DNA of 64,000 nucleotides from Planctomycetes bacterium MalM25 (GCA_007745835.1 CP036424.1:3583968-3647967); one strand, 5' to 3'. Numbered from the stretch's first letter, positions 46,775-56,997 are shown. Notes: generated by a model not told the origin, from the letters alone. Numbers and translations are program-made.

Positions 46775-49003
46775 TTATCGTGGCTCCGCCTCGGCCTCAG
46801 CCTCCTCGGCCAGGCCGAGCGCCCGATCGACCGCGGCGAGGTGCTCGTGCAATGCGTCGAGGACTTCTTGAGGGGTCAACGCGTCGACCAACCCGAGGCC
46901 CTCGGCCAAGACGGCGCGGGCCTCCGCGTGGCGTTCGAGTTTGAAGAGGGCCCAGCCGCGGGTGTCGTAGTAGTTCGGCTCATCCGGATCGAGTCCAATC
47001 GCACGGCGGGCCATCCGCTCCGCCCGGGCGAGGCCGTCGCCTCGGATCGCGAACTCGTACGCGAGGTTGTTCAGGGCGCGGGCGTCACTCGGATCCTGAT
47101 CGAGCAAGAGCTCATCCAGTTCGATCGCCCGGTCGAGATCGCCGGCGTCGTTGCGGGTCTGTCGGGCCCTGGCAATCGAATTCACGAGGTCGCGGTGCCA
47201 CGCCGGTGAGACTTCGCCCCCCGCATAGGGCGTCGGCCAGCGTTCGAGGACCCGTTCGCCCGCGTCGATCGCGTGATCGACCTCGACGGCCCGCAGCGCG
47301 TAGTAGGCGTCGAGCGCCGGCTCGAACGCGTCCGGCGACTCTCGGGTGACGTGCTCAGCGAGTCGGTCGATCTCGGCGATCTCGGCCGCCCTGGCTTCGG
47401 GGTCTTCGGAGAGCGAACGCGAGATCGCGTAGGCCAGCTCGGACGAACGCCTCGCGGCGCGCAACCGCTGCTCGCTCGAAAGCTCGCCGCCGGCCTCGGC
47501 GTGGTTCTTCCGCAGCCAACGCATCAGACGCTGGGCCGTGGCGGCTTCACCCCCATCGAGCAGGGCGTAGTGGGTATCGAAGTACTCGACCTCGATCACA
47601 CCGGCTTTGACTCCCTCTGCCCGCAGGTGGTCGAGGCGTTGCTTGAGGAAGCGTTCCACGGCCACGTGGTCCCCCGCCGCGAACGCCAACGCCAAGCCGG
47701 CAAGGCGGCGTCCGGGGGGGCTCGGTCTGTCGATCGGCTCGGCGAGCCAAGCCTCGACGGCCGCTTCCGCCCCGTCCGACGCCACGAACTGCTCAAGCGA
47801 CGGGGCCAAGTCGATCGTCCCGTCGAGCCGCTCAATCACCAACGGCATCCGATCGAGCACGGCCTCCGCGGCCTCCTTCGAATCGCTAAGCGGCGCCCAG
47901 GCGGTGAACGCCTCGCCCAGCCGGCGGCTCTGATCGCGGCGCCGCCGCGAGACCTCGACCGACTCTTCTTCAGCGTGATCGGAACCGGTCGCCGCGAGCA
48001 AGCGTTCGACTTCGGTTCGCAACAGTTCCCAGGCCGGCCCACGTTGATCCGACAAAGCGAGTTGCTCGGCCAAGGCGATGGCGAGCGACGTGTCTCTCGG
48101 CCGCGCCGAGCGGATCTCCTCCAAGGCCTCAACAGCTCGCTCTGCCTGATTGATCTCGCGGTAAGCCTCCACCAGCACGGGATAGGGCGAGCGTTCGGGG
48201 AGCGTTCGGGGGATCTGCGGGCCCGCCATCTCCGCCGCACGTTCGGCGTGGTCGATGGCGGCCAGGGGCTCGCCCAGGGCCAACGCCGCCCGGGCTTGGA
48301 GAGCGTGGGAATCGTAGGATTCGCCCTCGTTATCGATCAGCAGTCCGATGGAGACCAACGCCCGATCGACCCGGCCCGCCTTGAGGTGGACGCCCGCCAT
48401 CACCCCCCACGACACGCCCACGCGGTCGATCTCCTGCGGATGCGCCAACGCCAAACGCTGAACCCGGTCGAACGCCTCGGAAGCCGCCTTGAGATCGAGC
48501 GTCCGATACGCTTCACGCCCCGCGCCGTTCCACTCTTCCGCAAGCTGATGCGGTTTAAGCCGGCTGTCGCGTTCGCCCCAAGCAACGAGGCGGCGGGACA
48601 GGCGGACCGCGATCGGCCCGGTCTCGATGTCGCCGATCTGATTCGCCAAGGTCCGCAGCCGAATCAGCTGCGTCGGGTTGTCGAGGCCGTAACGGTCGTC
48701 GTCGGCGAGCAACTCGGCGGCGTGGCGGAGGGCGGCGCGGGGTTCGATCGGCTCGAGCCACGGGACCAAGCGGCGTCGGTCCTCGATCCGACCCGGGTCC
48801 CAACGCACGGCGCGTTGTAGCAATCGCGTCGCTTCGCGGTGACGGCCGTCCTCCTCGGCCGCCTGAGCCTGGGCGGCGAGGCGTTCGGCGCGTTGGCGGT
48901 CTTCGCCAGGAACCGGGGGCGCCGCCGATTGGGCGAGCGTCGCCGAGACCAGCAGCCACGCGCCGAGACCGACGCCGACCGTTCTGCCCGTGCGGGCGAT
49001 CAC
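46775..49003 (-). CDS. TPR-repeat exported protein
   Basis: 742 aa, GTG start at 49003 that overlaps the upstream stop as GTGA (49003-49000), so translation is probably coupled. Signal peptide at about 1-24 (GVGLGAWLLVSATLAQ). The rest is helical with tetratricopeptide repeats; the clearest are near the N-terminus (AEEDGRHREATRLLQRAVRWDP) and the C-terminus (NNLAYEFAIRGDGLARAERMARRAIGLDP, ARAVLAEGLGLVDAL). Likely a periplasmic protein-interaction scaffold. A link with the upstream H1-tailed protein is suggested only by coupling; export of one and not the other argues against a direct complex. Confidence 0.75.
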   Translation of the reverse strand: MIARTGRTVGVGLGAWLLVSATLAQSAAPPVPGEDRQRAERLAAQAQAAEEDGRHREATRLLQRAVRWDPGRIEDRRRLVPWLEPIEPRAALRHAAELLADDDRYGLDNPTQLIRLRTLANQIGDIETGPIAVRLSRRLVAWGERDSRLKPHQLAEEWNGAGREAYRTLDLKAASEAFDRVQRLALAHPQEIDRVGVSWGVMAGVHLKAGRVDRALVSIGLLIDNEGESYDSHALQARAALALGEPLAAIDHAERAAEMAGPQIPRTLPERSPYPVLVEAYREINQAERAVEALEEIRSARPRDTSLAIALAEQLALSDQRGPAWELLRTEVERLLAATGSDHAEEESVEVSRRRRDQSRRLGEAFTAWAPLSDSKEAAEAVLDRMPLVIERLDGTIDLAPSLEQFVASDGAEAAVEAWLAEPIDRPSPPGRRLAGLALAFAAGDHVAVERFLKQRLDHLRAEGVKAGVIEVEYFDTHYALLDGGEAATAQRLMRWLRKNHAEAGGELSSEQRLRAARRSSELAYAISRSLSEDPEARAAEIAEIDRLAEHVTRESPDAFEPALDAYYALRAVEVDHAIDAGERVLERWPTPYAGGEVSPAWHRDLVNSIARARQTRNDAGDLDRAIELDELLLDQDPSDARALNNLAYEFAIRGDGLARAERMARRAIGLDPDEPNYYDTRGWALFKLERHAEARAVLAEGLGLVDALTPQEVLDALHEHLAAVDRALGLAEEAEAEAEPR

Positions 49004-50091
49004 TTCGGCTTCCGCTTGGCCGCCTTCTTGGCGGGCTTCTTCTTAGCGGGGGTCTTCTTCGCCGGCGCCTTCTTGGCCTTCGCCTTCTTGGCGGGCGTTG
49101 CTTTCTTGGTGGCCGCCTTCTTTGGGGTGGCCTTCTTCGCGGGGGCCGCTTTCTTCTTGGTCGCGGACTTCTTCGGGGCCGCCTTCTTCGCCGCGGCCGG
49201 CTTGGACGCGGCCTTCTTCGGGGCGGGCGCCTTCTTCTTCGCGGCGGCCGGCTTCTTCGCTTCCGCCGCCTTCTTGGTCGGCGCCGGCTTGGTTGCCTCG
49301 GTCTTCTTGGCTGCCTTCTTCTCCGGGGCTTTCTTCGGAGCCTTCTCTTGCGCCGCTTCCTTCACCGGCTTGGTGGCGGGCTTCTTCTCCTTCTTCGGCT
49401 CTTCCTTCTTCGCGGGACGCTTCGGCAGGCGGTCCTTGCAGGTCGGGTCGAGTTCGGTCAACAGCTTGCGGACCGCCGGCGAGTACGGGCTGCGGCTCAC
49501 CTCGACACCCAACTCGTGCAGCAGGGCCTGGGCCTCCACGCCTTTGTTCTTCGGGATCGCTCGTTCGAGCCCGGGCACAACCTGCTTCTTGGCTTCCGCT
49601 TCGGTGATGATCTCCATCACTTGCAGCGCGAGCAGGACGCCCGAGTTGACCGCGATCGCGTGCCCGGACAACCCGCGCTGGGTGACGTACGCGACGACAA
49701 ACGGGGTGGCGCCATCGAAGGCGGCGATCTGCTTGACCGCCTGCCCCAGGTTCTGCTTCTTGTAGGACTCCATGTCGAACCCGAAGATCGTCTCGAACGC
49801 GCTCTGCAGGGTCCTCTTCAGCCGGTCGGCCGACTCGGCCGGATCGTTGAGCGGCTTCAGGCGTTCGGCCAACTCGGCACGCGAGCTGACCCGGACCTCG
49901 TTCCAATCAAAGTAGTCCTTCTCGAGCTCCGCCAACGCCTTGGCCGCCGCCTCGTGCGTCGAGTTCTCAACCAACGAGGCGTACAGCAACGTCTCGAAGA
50001 GGGGCCGGTCCTCGGGCAGGCTCGGCTTGAAACGTTTTTTGAGGTCCGCGACGAGCTTCGTCAGACGGGAGGCGCGGTTCGAGGCGGCCAT
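49000..50091 (-). CDS. Endonuclease-III-like protein with histone-H1-like tail
   Basis: 363 aa. Residues about 15-220 resemble the helical HhH-GPD (endonuclease III) layout: FETLLYASLVENSTHEAAAKALAELEKDYFDW corresponds to the first helices, and the end (TELDPTCKDRL) recalls the Cys-containing end. The HhH-K-D catalytic block is not intact (GLSGHAIAVNSGV), so glycosylase activity is doubtful. Residues about 222-363 are a Lys/Ala/Pro repeat tail (KKAPAKKTPAKKKPAKKAAKRK) like histone H1 or bacterial HU-tail proteins. Likely a DNA-binding, perhaps nucleoid-organising, protein. It lies after rbfA and is coupled to the TPR gene. Confidence 0.7.
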   Translation of the reverse strand: MAASNRASRLTKLVADLKKRFKPSLPEDRPLFETLLYASLVENSTHEAAAKALAELEKDYFDWNEVRVSSRAELAERLKPLNDPAESADRLKRTLQSAFETIFGFDMESYKKQNLGQAVKQIAAFDGATPFVVAYVTQRGLSGHAIAVNSGVLLALQVMEIITEAEAKKQVVPGLERAIPKNKGVEAQALLHELGVEVSRSPYSPAVRKLLTELDPTCKDRLPKRPAKKEEPKKEKKPATKPVKEAAQEKAPKKAPEKKAAKKTEATKPAPTKKAAEAKKPAAAKKKAPAPKKAASKPAAAKKAAPKKSATKKKAAPAKKATPKKAATKKATPAKKAKAKKAPAKKTPAKKKPAKKAAKRKPK

Positions 50092-50169
50092 AGCGGCTTG
50101 CTTGTCTTGTATTCTGGGTCGGTCGTCGTTGGGTCGAGCGTGGCGGGAGGTCCGCCGCGCGGTCCCAGA

Positions 50170-50577
50170 TTAATCCGTAGACTCTTCGGGGGAAGGCGCG
50201 GCGGCGTCCGCCTCGGCTTCGGCGTCGGGCGCCGTGTCGGGGAGCACGTCGGCGAGCATCTTGGCGATGGCGATCGACTTCTTCACGCCGTCGTCGAGCT
50301 TGAAAGTCAGGCGGGGCGTGTAGCGGGTGTCGATCCGGCCCGCGACCTTGCTCTGCAGGAAACCGGCGGAGCTCTCCAGCCCCTTGAGCGCCAGGTGCTG
50401 CTTCGCCTCGCTACCCATCACCGACACGTACACCTTCGCGTTGCGCAAATCGGCCGAGACCTCGACGCGCGTCACGGTCACGTGCTCGATCCGCGGGTCG
50501 CGCAGGTCGGCGAGGATCGCCATCCCGACGACTTCGCGGATCGCTTCGGCGGCTTTGAGGACTCGGCGGGAGGACAT
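50170..50577 (-). CDS. rbfA: Ribosome-binding factor A
   Basis: 135 aa from the ATG at 50577 (MSSRRVLKAAEAIREVV); an upstream ATG is open but gives a non-conserved N-terminus. Single KH-type domain: LRDPRIEHVTVTRVEVSADLRNAKVYVSVMG, then RYTPRLTFKLDDGVKKS, the core of RbfA, which binds the 30S subunit and helps 16S rRNA maturation. An acidic C-terminal tail (about 108-135) is an addition common in high-GC species. It follows infB by 105 bases, the standard nusA-infB-rbfA order. Confidence 0.94.
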   Translation of the reverse strand: MSSRRVLKAAEAIREVVGMAILADLRDPRIEHVTVTRVEVSADLRNAKVYVSVMGSEAKQHLALKGLESSAGFLQSKVAGRIDTRYTPRLTFKLDDGVKKSIAIAKMLADVLPDTAPDAEAEADAAAPSPEESTD

Positions 50578-50682
50578 GTGGGGAGGGCTGAGGCTGGAGC
50601 GATGAGGCGTGAAGGTTGGCGGCAAGAGAGGCTAGAGGCGATCGCTTTCGCGGCTCGCGACTCACCGCCTCCCCCCGGTGCC

Positions 50683-53535
50683 TTAATCGTCGAAGCTCCG
50701 GGTGATCTCCTCGACCTTGTAGACCTCCAGCAGGTCGGCTTCCTTGATGTCGTTGAAGCCGGCCAGCTTGATGCCGCACTCGTAGCCCTCGCGGACCTCC
50801 TTCACGTCGTCCTTCTCGCGGCGGAGGGTGTCGATCGCGTAGTCGCCCACCACCGTGTTGTCGCGGATCACCCGGGCGCGGGCGTTGCGTTCGACGGTGC
50901 CTTGCAGCACGCGGCAACCGGCGATCACGCCGACGCGGCTGATCTTGAAGGTCATCTGCACGAGCACGCGGCCGAGTTCGACGTCGCGTTTCTCGGGGCG
51001 GAGCATGCCCTCCATCGCCAGCTTCAGCTCGTCGGCCACCTTGTAGATGATGCCGTACCGGCGGATCTCGACGCCCAGCTGGTCCGCCTTGGCGCGGGCC
51101 TTGTCGTCGGGCACCACGTTGAAGGCGATGATCACCGCGTCGGACGCGTCGGCCAGGACGACGTCGCCCTCGGTCACGCCGCCGACGCTCTTCTGCAAGA
51201 TCCGCAGCCGGACCTCGGGGTGCTCGAGCTTCGAGAGTTCCTTCTCGAGGGCCTCGATCGAGCCGCGGACGTCCGCCCGCAGGATGAGGTTGAGGGTCTG
51301 CACCTCGCCGACGCCGTCGAGGCGGTCGAACAGGTTCTCGAGGGTCGCGGCCTGGAAGCCGGTCGAGCCGAGAAACTCGGCCCGCTCCTCGTGGGCGCGG
51401 GTGTCGGCGATCTCGCGGGCCGCGGCGATGTCGTCGATCACGTAGAGCCCCTCGCCCGCGGAGGGGGCGCGGTTGAGGCCGGTCAGGTTGACCGGCACGC
51501 TGGGGCCGGCCTCATTCAGGCGGCGGCTCGGCCTAAGCGGGTCGAACATCGCCTTGACTTTGCCGTAGGCGTCGCCGCAGACGACGGTGTCGCCGACCCG
51601 CAGGGTGCCCTTCTGGACGAGCACCTTGGTCATGACGCCCCGGTCCGCGTCCTGCTGGCTCTCCAGGCAGGAACCGATCGCCGCGCGATCCGGGTTGGCG
51701 GAGTACTCGTTGAGCTCGGCGACCGTGAGGATCGTCTCGAGCAGGTCGTCCATGCCGTCGCCGGTCGTGGCGCTGGTCTTCACGACCTCGACGTCGCCGC
51801 CCCACTCGCTGGGGAGCAGTTCGTTGGCCGCCAGGTCCTGGAAGGCCTTGTTCTCGTCGGCGCCGGGCAGGTCCATCTTGTTAAGCGCGACGATGATCGG
51901 CACGCCGGCCGCCTTCGCGTGGCTGATCGCCTCTTCGGTCTGCGGCATGACGCCGTCGTCCGCCGCGACGACCAACACCACGATGTCGGTCACCTCGGCG
52001 CCGCGGGCACGCATCTCGGTGAACGCCTCGTGGCCGGGCGTGTCGACGAACGAGACCGGCCGGCCATCGTTCTCGAGCTGGTAGGCGCGGATGTGCTGCG
52101 TGATGCCGCCGTCTTCGCGGCTGGCGACGTCGATCCCGATCAGACGATCGAGGAGCGACGTCTTACCGTGGTCGACGTGGCCTAGGAACGTCACCACCGG
52201 CGCCCGTGGCTTGAGCGAATCCTCGGGATCTTCGAGCTCGTCCAGCGCGGTGAGCAGCTTGTCTTCGAGCGATTCGGGCTGCAGGAACTCGATCTCGGTG
52301 CCCAGGTCCGCGGCGACCAGCTCGGTGAGCTCCGGGTCCATTTGGGCGTTGATGTTGGCCATCACGCCCTCCTCCATCAGGATGCGGAGGATCTGCACCG
52401 CGGGCACGCCCGCCGCTTCGGAGAGCTCTTTCACCGTGCAGGGCAGCTGGACCTGGATGGCGTCCTTACGCGGCGCGGCCGTGTTGATGCCGGACTTCTT
52501 GCGGCGGCCCATCATCCGGCGGGGCCGGAAACCGGCCCGACCGCCGGAGCGATTGCGGTTGATCTGGCGGTGCTCGCGGCCACCGAGCATCGGCACGCCC
52601 GATTTGCCGCGTCCCGTCTTGGCAGCGGCGTCCTCTTTCTCCTTGAGCTTGGCCGCTTCGAGCGATCGCTCGGCCCGGCGGAGCTGGTCGCCGAGCGGGC
52701 GGGCGCCCGCCTTGCCGCCGCCGAGAACGTCGGCGGGCAGCTTCATGTCGGGCTTCTGCGCCTTGGCTTCGGCCTTGGCCTTCGGCTTGGGGGCTTCTTT
52801 CTTGGGCTGATTCTGAGCCGGGATGGCGGCCAGCTTGACCACGGGACGAGGCTTGGCGCCGTCGCCGGGCTTTTTCTTGCCACCCTGACCGGCGCCCTGA
52901 CCGCCGCCGATCACGGGCATCTTGCTGCCACGACCACGGCCCATCATCTGGGAAAGCGGCCCGGGCCGCGCCAGCTCTTCCTTGCGAGTCTCTTCCGGCT
53001 CGGCGGGCGCCGCCTCCTCAGCCGGAGCGGCCTCGGCAGCCGAAGCCGCCTCGTCAGTCGAAGCGGCCTCGTCAGTCGAAGCGGGAGCCTCGGCCTCCGC
53101 GAGGGTGGCCGCCTCGGCGGGAGCCTCGGGTGGGGCCGCCGGCTGCTCTTCGGATGCGGGGGCTTCGGTCGGGGCGTCGGCGCTGGCGGGGGCGTCGTCG
53201 TCGGTGATGACCTCGGGCGGGCTCACCAGTTCCGACTCGCGCCGCGTGGCGGAGCGGCCCGCCTTGGGGGCCTGGATGGTGCGCATCTTGCCACCCCGAT
53301 TATCGCCGGAGGGGCGTTGCATCGGGGGGGGCGAGGGCTTGGACGGGGCGGCCGTCGCGGTGGCCGTCCCCCCGCTGCCTCCGCTCAGATACTCCTTAAC
53401 CTTCGCGACTTCGTCGTCGTTAAGGCTGGCCAAAGCCGATCCCTTGTCGGGGACCCCGGCGCGTGTGCAGACATCGACCAGCTCCTTGCTGTCGACGTCA
53501 AGTTCCTTCGCCAGAGCGTAGATGCGGACCGCCAA
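50683..53535 (-). CDS. infB: Translation initiation factor IF-2
   Basis: 950 aa. GTPase that positions initiator tRNA on the 30S subunit and promotes subunit joining. The start is TTG (53535-53533), supported because [21 protein letters not shown] is the canonical IF-2 N-terminal domain. The next 350 residues are Ala/Glu/Pro-rich linker with basic patches. The G domain has GHVDHGKT near residue 450, DTPGHE and NKMD. Domains II-IV follow and end in the IF-2 C-terminal domain. No in-frame ATG or GTG precedes the TTG. Confidence 0.97.
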   Translation of the reverse strand: MAVRIYALAKELDVDSKELVDVCTRAGVPDKGSALASLNDDEVAKVKEYLSGGSGGTATATAAPSKPSPPPMQRPSGDNRGGKMRTIQAPKAGRSATRRESELVSPPEVITDDDAPASADAPTEAPASEEQPAAPPEAPAEAATLAEAEAPASTDEAASTDEAASAAEAAPAEEAAPAEPEETRKEELARPGPLSQMMGRGRGSKMPVIGGGQGAGQGGKKKPGDGAKPRPVVKLAAIPAQNQPKKEAPKPKAKAEAKAQKPDMKLPADVLGGGKAGARPLGDQLRRAERSLEAAKLKEKEDAAAKTGRGKSGVPMLGGREHRQINRNRSGGRAGFRPRRMMGRRKKSGINTAAPRKDAIQVQLPCTVKELSEAAGVPAVQILRILMEEGVMANINAQMDPELTELVAADLGTEIEFLQPESLEDKLLTALDELEDPEDSLKPRAPVVTFLGHVDHGKTSLLDRLIGIDVASREDGGITQHIRAYQLENDGRPVSFVDTPGHEAFTEMRARGAEVTDIVVLVVAADDGVMPQTEEAISHAKAAGVPIIVALNKMDLPGADENKAFQDLAANELLPSEWGGDVEVVKTSATTGDGMDDLLETILTVAELNEYSANPDRAAIGSCLESQQDADRGVMTKVLVQKGTLRVGDTVVCGDAYGKVKAMFDPLRPSRRLNEAGPSVPVNLTGLNRAPSAGEGLYVIDDIAAAREIADTRAHEERAEFLGSTGFQAATLENLFDRLDGVGEVQTLNLILRADVRGSIEALEKELSKLEHPEVRLRILQKSVGGVTEGDVVLADASDAVIIAFNVVPDDKARAKADQLGVEIRRYGIIYKVADELKLAMEGMLRPEKRDVELGRVLVQMTFKISRVGVIAGCRVLQGTVERNARARVIRDNTVVGDYAIDTLRREKDDVKEVREGYECGIKLAGFNDIKEADLLEVYKVEEITRSFDD

Positions 53536-53941
53536 AGTCTCGTTTACCTCGTTAAACCGTCGTTGCGCCGCTCGCGTCGCGCCCTGGCGTCGGCATTCCT
53601 GTCGCCAAGGCGGGCCCGACTGCGGCGGGATTCGAGCCAGCTTGAGCCTTCGACAAGGCGGAAACTAGCGGACGGTACGCGACGCCCCGCCGGCAAACTG
53701 ATCGTCAGTTCAACGGCTCGGACGCTTCCGATTGAGGATCACGAGACCATTCCGCACGCCTCCGGTCGAAGGTTTGGTTCTGCCGGGCGCACCCGTCAGA
53801 ACCGGTAAGTCGTTCGTAGACCCAATAGTATGCCATCCTGCTCCGCCGCATGGCGAGGGGGGGAGGGCAGAAAACCGGCAAAACCGGGCCGTCGGACGCG
53901 TCGTTCGCGTCCCACATAACCCCGGCGGGACCGGAGGGGCC
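53536..53941 (-). other. Long nusA-infB spacer
   Basis: 406 bases between nusA and infB, where ylxR or an L7Ae-like gene often sits. Neither is seen. The 70-codon minus-strand frame at 53705-53917 starts with no supporting motif and is not called. GC-rich; no promoter pair identified. Confidence 0.5.
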
Positions 53942-55357
53942 TCAGGCGGGCGGGTTCGCCCCCTCCTCTTCTTCAGCAGGAGCGGCCGGTCCCTCGGGGT
54001 CGGCCGGGGCCTCCTCCTGGGCAGGGGTCGCTTCGCCTGCCGGAGCCTCCTCGCCGGCGGCCTCCTCGCCAGGGGTTTCGGCCCCCTCGGCGGGGGCCTC
54101 CTCAGGCGAAGCCTCAGCGGCGGGAGCGGCGGCCGCCTCGGCGGCGGCTTGCAGCTCGGCCAGCTTGTCCTGTTCGCGTTTCGCTCGGCGGGCGGCGGCG
54201 GCGGCGGCCTCGGCCTCTTCGGCGCGGTTCTCCGCCTGCTCGACGATGTGGTCGGCCTGCTCCTGGGTCAGCTCGCCCATGGTCATCAGGTCGTCCGGCT
54301 CGATGATCGAGAGGTCGTCGTAGCTCAGGAAGCCCTCCTCGACCAGCTTCTCGGCGACCGACATCTCGAGGCCGTCGATCGTGCTGAAGCCCTCGATCGC
54401 CCGGTCGATGTTCTCGGCCAGCTCCTCCTGGGTCATGATCTCGATGTCCCAGCCGGAGAGCTTGCTCGCCAACCGGACGTTCTGACCCCGCCGGCCGATG
54501 GCGAGGCTGAGGTTGTCCTCCTGCACCAGCGCGATCGCGCGGCCCAGCATCTTGCAGAGGATGACCTGATCGACTTCGGCGGGCTGCAGGGCGTTGGGGA
54601 TCAGGATCTCGAGGTCGTCGTCCCAGCGGACGATGTCGATCCGCTCGCCGGAGAGCTCATCGACGATGTTCTTGATCCGGTTGCCCCGGACACCGACGCA
54701 CGCGCCGACGCAGTCGACACGCGAGTCGCTGCTGATGACGGCCACCTTCGAGCGGTAGCCCGGCTCGCGCGACATGGCGCGGATCTCGATCACGCCGTCG
54801 GCGATCTCCGGGATCTCCTGCTCGAAGAGCCGCTGCACGAGGGCGGGCATCTTGCGGCTGAGGATCACCTTCACCCGGCTGCCCGCCTTGCGGGCCTCGT
54901 AGACGGTGCATCGCACACGCTCGTTGACGTGGTGCGACTCGCCCGGGATCTGCTCGCTGCGGGGCAGCAGGGCCTCGACGTTCGACAGGGCGACGGTCGC
55001 CGCGGCGCCCTCGTTGCGGTGGATCACGCCGGAGACCATCTGGCCGACCAGCTCGTTGTACTCGTCGTACAGCGCGTCCCGCTCCGCCTCGCGGATCTTC
55101 TGGATCATCACCTGCTTGGCGGTCTGGGCGCCGATGCGGCCGACGACCTCCTCGGAGTCGAGCTTCTCGCCGTCGCAGGTGGCGTCGACCTCGCCCGTCT
55201 GGCGGTCGATCTGACAGGTGATCTCGGCCTCTTCGCCGTAGTACTTCGCCAGGGCCGAAATGAGGGCCGCCTCGATCCCCTCGAAAACGATCTCTTGATC
55301 GATGTTCTTGTCGCGGTGGATCGCGTCCACGATCCGGAGGATTTCAGCGGCGTTCAT
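53942..55357 (-). CDS. nusA: Transcription termination/antitermination factor NusA
   Basis: 471 aa. Binds RNA polymerase and nascent RNA. The N-terminal domain ([32 protein letters not shown]), an S1 domain (about 135-200), and KH domains with [22 protein letters not shown] and [20 protein letters not shown] are all present. A helix-hairpin-type segment (about 330-385) replaces the full acidic repeats, and the last 80 residues are an Ala/Glu/Pro-rich tail. GGGGAG lies 9 bases upstream of the ATG. rimP, usually upstream, is absent here. Confidence 0.96.
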   Translation of the reverse strand: MNAAEILRIVDAIHRDKNIDQEIVFEGIEAALISALAKYYGEEAEITCQIDRQTGEVDATCDGEKLDSEEVVGRIGAQTAKQVMIQKIREAERDALYDEYNELVGQMVSGVIHRNEGAAATVALSNVEALLPRSEQIPGESHHVNERVRCTVYEARKAGSRVKVILSRKMPALVQRLFEQEIPEIADGVIEIRAMSREPGYRSKVAVISSDSRVDCVGACVGVRGNRIKNIVDELSGERIDIVRWDDDLEILIPNALQPAEVDQVILCKMLGRAIALVQEDNLSLAIGRRGQNVRLASKLSGWDIEIMTQEELAENIDRAIEGFSTIDGLEMSVAEKLVEEGFLSYDDLSIIEPDDLMTMGELTQEQADHIVEQAENRAEEAEAAAAAARRAKREQDKLAELQAAAEAAAAPAAEASPEEAPAEGAETPGEEAAGEEAPAGEATPAQEEAPADPEGPAAPAEEEEGANPPA

Positions 55358-55436
55358 GGCGATACTCTCCCCGGCTGGGCGCCGGGCGGCCTTCGGGTTG
55401 TCGGATTGTCCAGATTGTGATCGGCGGGCCGGGCGC

Positions 55437-55469
55437 CCCGTCTGCTGACAAGTAGCCCGTCTGCCGACA
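55437..55469 (-). promoter_or_regulatory. Direct repeat upstream of nusA
   Basis: CCCGTCTGCTGACA (55437-55450) and CCCGTCTGCCGACA (55456-55469) repeat with a 19-base period, one mismatch, 80-112 bases before the nusA start and beside the terminator at 55466. Two sites on nearly the same DNA face could bind a regulator; no protein is implied. Confidence 0.35.
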
Positions 55470-55496
55470 GAAAAAGCCGGCCCAGGGGCCGGCTTC
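55466..55496 (-). terminator. Terminator of the AIM24-family gene
   Basis: On the minus strand AAGCCGGCCC/GGGCCGGCTT with a 3-base loop (55474-55495) is followed by TTTTTCTGT. It lies about 80 bases after the stop and separates this gene from nusA. Confidence 0.8.
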
Positions 55497-55572
55497 TCCT
55501 ACGCGCGGCGGGCGGACCCGCCAATCTCAGAAGAGTAGGACCCGCTGTCGCGAGTGTCAACCTGATCCAGCC

Positions 55573-56280
55573 TCACACGCCCGCCTGGAAATAGACCTCC
55601 TCCATCGGCTGGATCACGACGAAGCCGTCCCCCTCGAACCGCATCTGGAACGAGTCGCCACTGCCCCGGCCCAGGAAGGTCTTGAAGGAGACATCCGTCT
55701 TCAGAGACGGTTCCAGGTTGGCCGACCAAGCGACCGTGGCGTTCGGGTCCGTGAAGACCGGGTAGCCGGGGGCGACCCGCAGGGTCACCGGGTCGTAGTG
55801 CGTCGTGATCGCCAGCAGGCCGCTCCCCTGCAGGCGGACGTTGAACAGCCCGCCGGCGAGCATGCCGGTGACCTTCTTCATCATCTTGATCTGGTTGTCG
55901 ATCTGGGTCTCGAAGGCGAGCACGTCGTTTCCGTTGACGCAGATCGCCTCGCCCTGGAGCTGCAAGACCGTGACCTTCTTCGCCGAATCCGCGACGTAGA
56001 CCCGACCGACGCCCTCCGCCTTGGTGAGCCGGGCGCCCTCGCCGCTGACCGCCTTCTTGAGCAGGTTGCCCAGCCCCTGCTGGAGGATGCCCTCGCGGGT
56101 GAACTTCACGCTGCCCGTGTAGCCGACCATGGCGCCCATCTTGATCCACGCCTCGGTCGGCAGGCCCTCGCCCCCCAGGTTCAGCTCCAGCATGCGGGGC
56201 GTTTCGAGTTCGAAGAACCCCTCGCCCCGATCGGTCTGGCGGGTGGTCTGGAGGAACTCGTCGAGCGTGTAGCGTGACAT
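55573..56280 (-). CDS. AIM24-family (TIGR00266/DUF124) protein
   Basis: 235 aa from the ATG at 56280 (MSRYTLDEFLQTTRQ); the upstream open frame runs across a terminator hairpin and is discounted. The protein has the beta-rich repeat pattern of the family: ELNLGGEGLPTEAWIKMGAMVGYTGSVKF, GEGARLTKAEGVGRVYVADSAKKVTVLQLQGEAICVNGNDVLAFE, then GLLAITTHYDPVTLRVAPGYPVFTDPNATVAWS. Family members are widespread but of unknown biochemical role; the yeast relative affects mitochondrial inner-membrane organisation. It has its own terminator and appears to be a single-gene unit. Confidence 0.85.
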   Translation of the reverse strand: MSRYTLDEFLQTTRQTDRGEGFFELETPRMLELNLGGEGLPTEAWIKMGAMVGYTGSVKFTREGILQQGLGNLLKKAVSGEGARLTKAEGVGRVYVADSAKKVTVLQLQGEAICVNGNDVLAFETQIDNQIKMMKKVTGMLAGGLFNVRLQGSGLLAITTHYDPVTLRVAPGYPVFTDPNATVAWSANLEPSLKTDVSFKTFLGRGSGDSFQMRFEGDGFVVIQPMEEVYFQAGV

Positions 56281-56324
56281 GGCGAGGGGTTGGCTGACGA
56301 AGGAAGAGGGATTCACCGCGCCCC

Positions 56325-56368
56325 CAGAATAACAAAGCCCCGCTCGCCGCGAAGGGCGAACGGGGCTT
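56325..56368 (-). terminator. Terminator of the PEP-CTERM gene
   Basis: AAGCCCCG plus TCGCC pairs with GGCGA plus CGGGGCTT (56335-56368), one internal mismatch, 6-base loop. On the minus strand TTTGTTATT follows. It starts 28 bases after the stop at 56397. Confidence 0.8.
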
Positions 56369-56396
56369 CGATTTAATCTGGCTACTAGCTCGCGAC

Positions 56397-56939
56397 TCAA
56401 ACGAAACGGCGACGACCAGCGATTCCGACGAGGCCGATTAGGGCGAGCACGGCGGTTGTTGGCTCGGGAATAACAAGATCGATGCTCGCACTAAGGCCAT
56501 CATTGAGTTGCCCCTGCTGAGCAACAAGGCCAAAGGCTTCAAGCGTGCCTGTGCCCTGGTATTGAAGCGTCAGGAAGTCAAACGCTCCAATCCCCAGGTT
56601 GCCGGATCCGTACGCAGCGAAGACAGCGCCATTCGGCAAATCGGTCCACAGGCCGTTCGTGTCGCCCCCCACCGGACTGCCAGGGATGAAGGGGTTATCG
56701 CCAGGGTTCGCGGTGTCGAAGTTGCCCGTATCGACGGTCACCCCCGTGAGTTGCAGACCCGGGCTGCTAGAAACCACGACCGCCAATTCCGCCCCCAGCG
56801 AGCCGTTCGCATCGGTGACGACTTGCAGCGTCACGCTGCTGTCCAGATTGTCCACAAACTGGATCATCGGCGCCGCGCACACCGGCACGGCGGAGAGGAC
56901 CGCCAGCATGGCGGTGGAGAGCAGGTGGTGAATCTTCAT
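56397..56939 (-). CDS. Small exported PEP-CTERM protein
   Basis: 180 aa. The ATG at 56939 is preceded by GAGGAG 8 bases upstream. Signal peptide at about 1-23 (MKIHHLLSTAMLAVLSAVPVCA). The mature region is beta-rich with Asn/Gly/Asp turns (FVDNLDSSVTLQVVTDANGS, FDTANPGDNPFIPGSPVGG), like cohesin-type or Ig-like folds. The C-terminus is IPEPTTAVLALIGLVGIAGRRRFV, a typical PEP-CTERM signal. It has its own promoter and terminator, a compact single-gene unit. The cohesin-like reading is of interest because dockerin-like units occur in two exported proteins at 15787-18835; binding is untested. Confidence 0.82.
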   Translation of the reverse strand: MKIHHLLSTAMLAVLSAVPVCAAPMIQFVDNLDSSVTLQVVTDANGSLGAELAVVVSSSPGLQLTGVTVDTGNFDTANPGDNPFIPGSPVGGDTNGLWTDLPNGAVFAAYGSGNLGIGAFDFLTLQYQGTGTLEAFGLVAQQGQLNDGLSASIDLVIPEPTTAVLALIGLVGIAGRRRFV

Positions 56940-56997
56940 GAGATCGACTCCTCGTTGATTGCCCCGGTTGGATTGGCCGTTACACAACGGCGGCCCG

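Noticed and set aside
49010-49430. Lys/Ala-rich coding segment considered as a DNA tandem repeat
   Set aside because: The DNA units are irregular in length and sequence; the repetition is at protein level.
49348-52185. 945-codon plus-strand open frame opposite the H1-tailed gene, rbfA and infB
   Set aside because: It spans three well-supported genes in antisense and shows no domain or start context; a by-product of codon bias.
53705-53917. 70-codon minus-strand frame between nusA and infB, possible ylxR
   Set aside because: No YlxR or L7Ae motif, and composition unlike the neighbouring genes.
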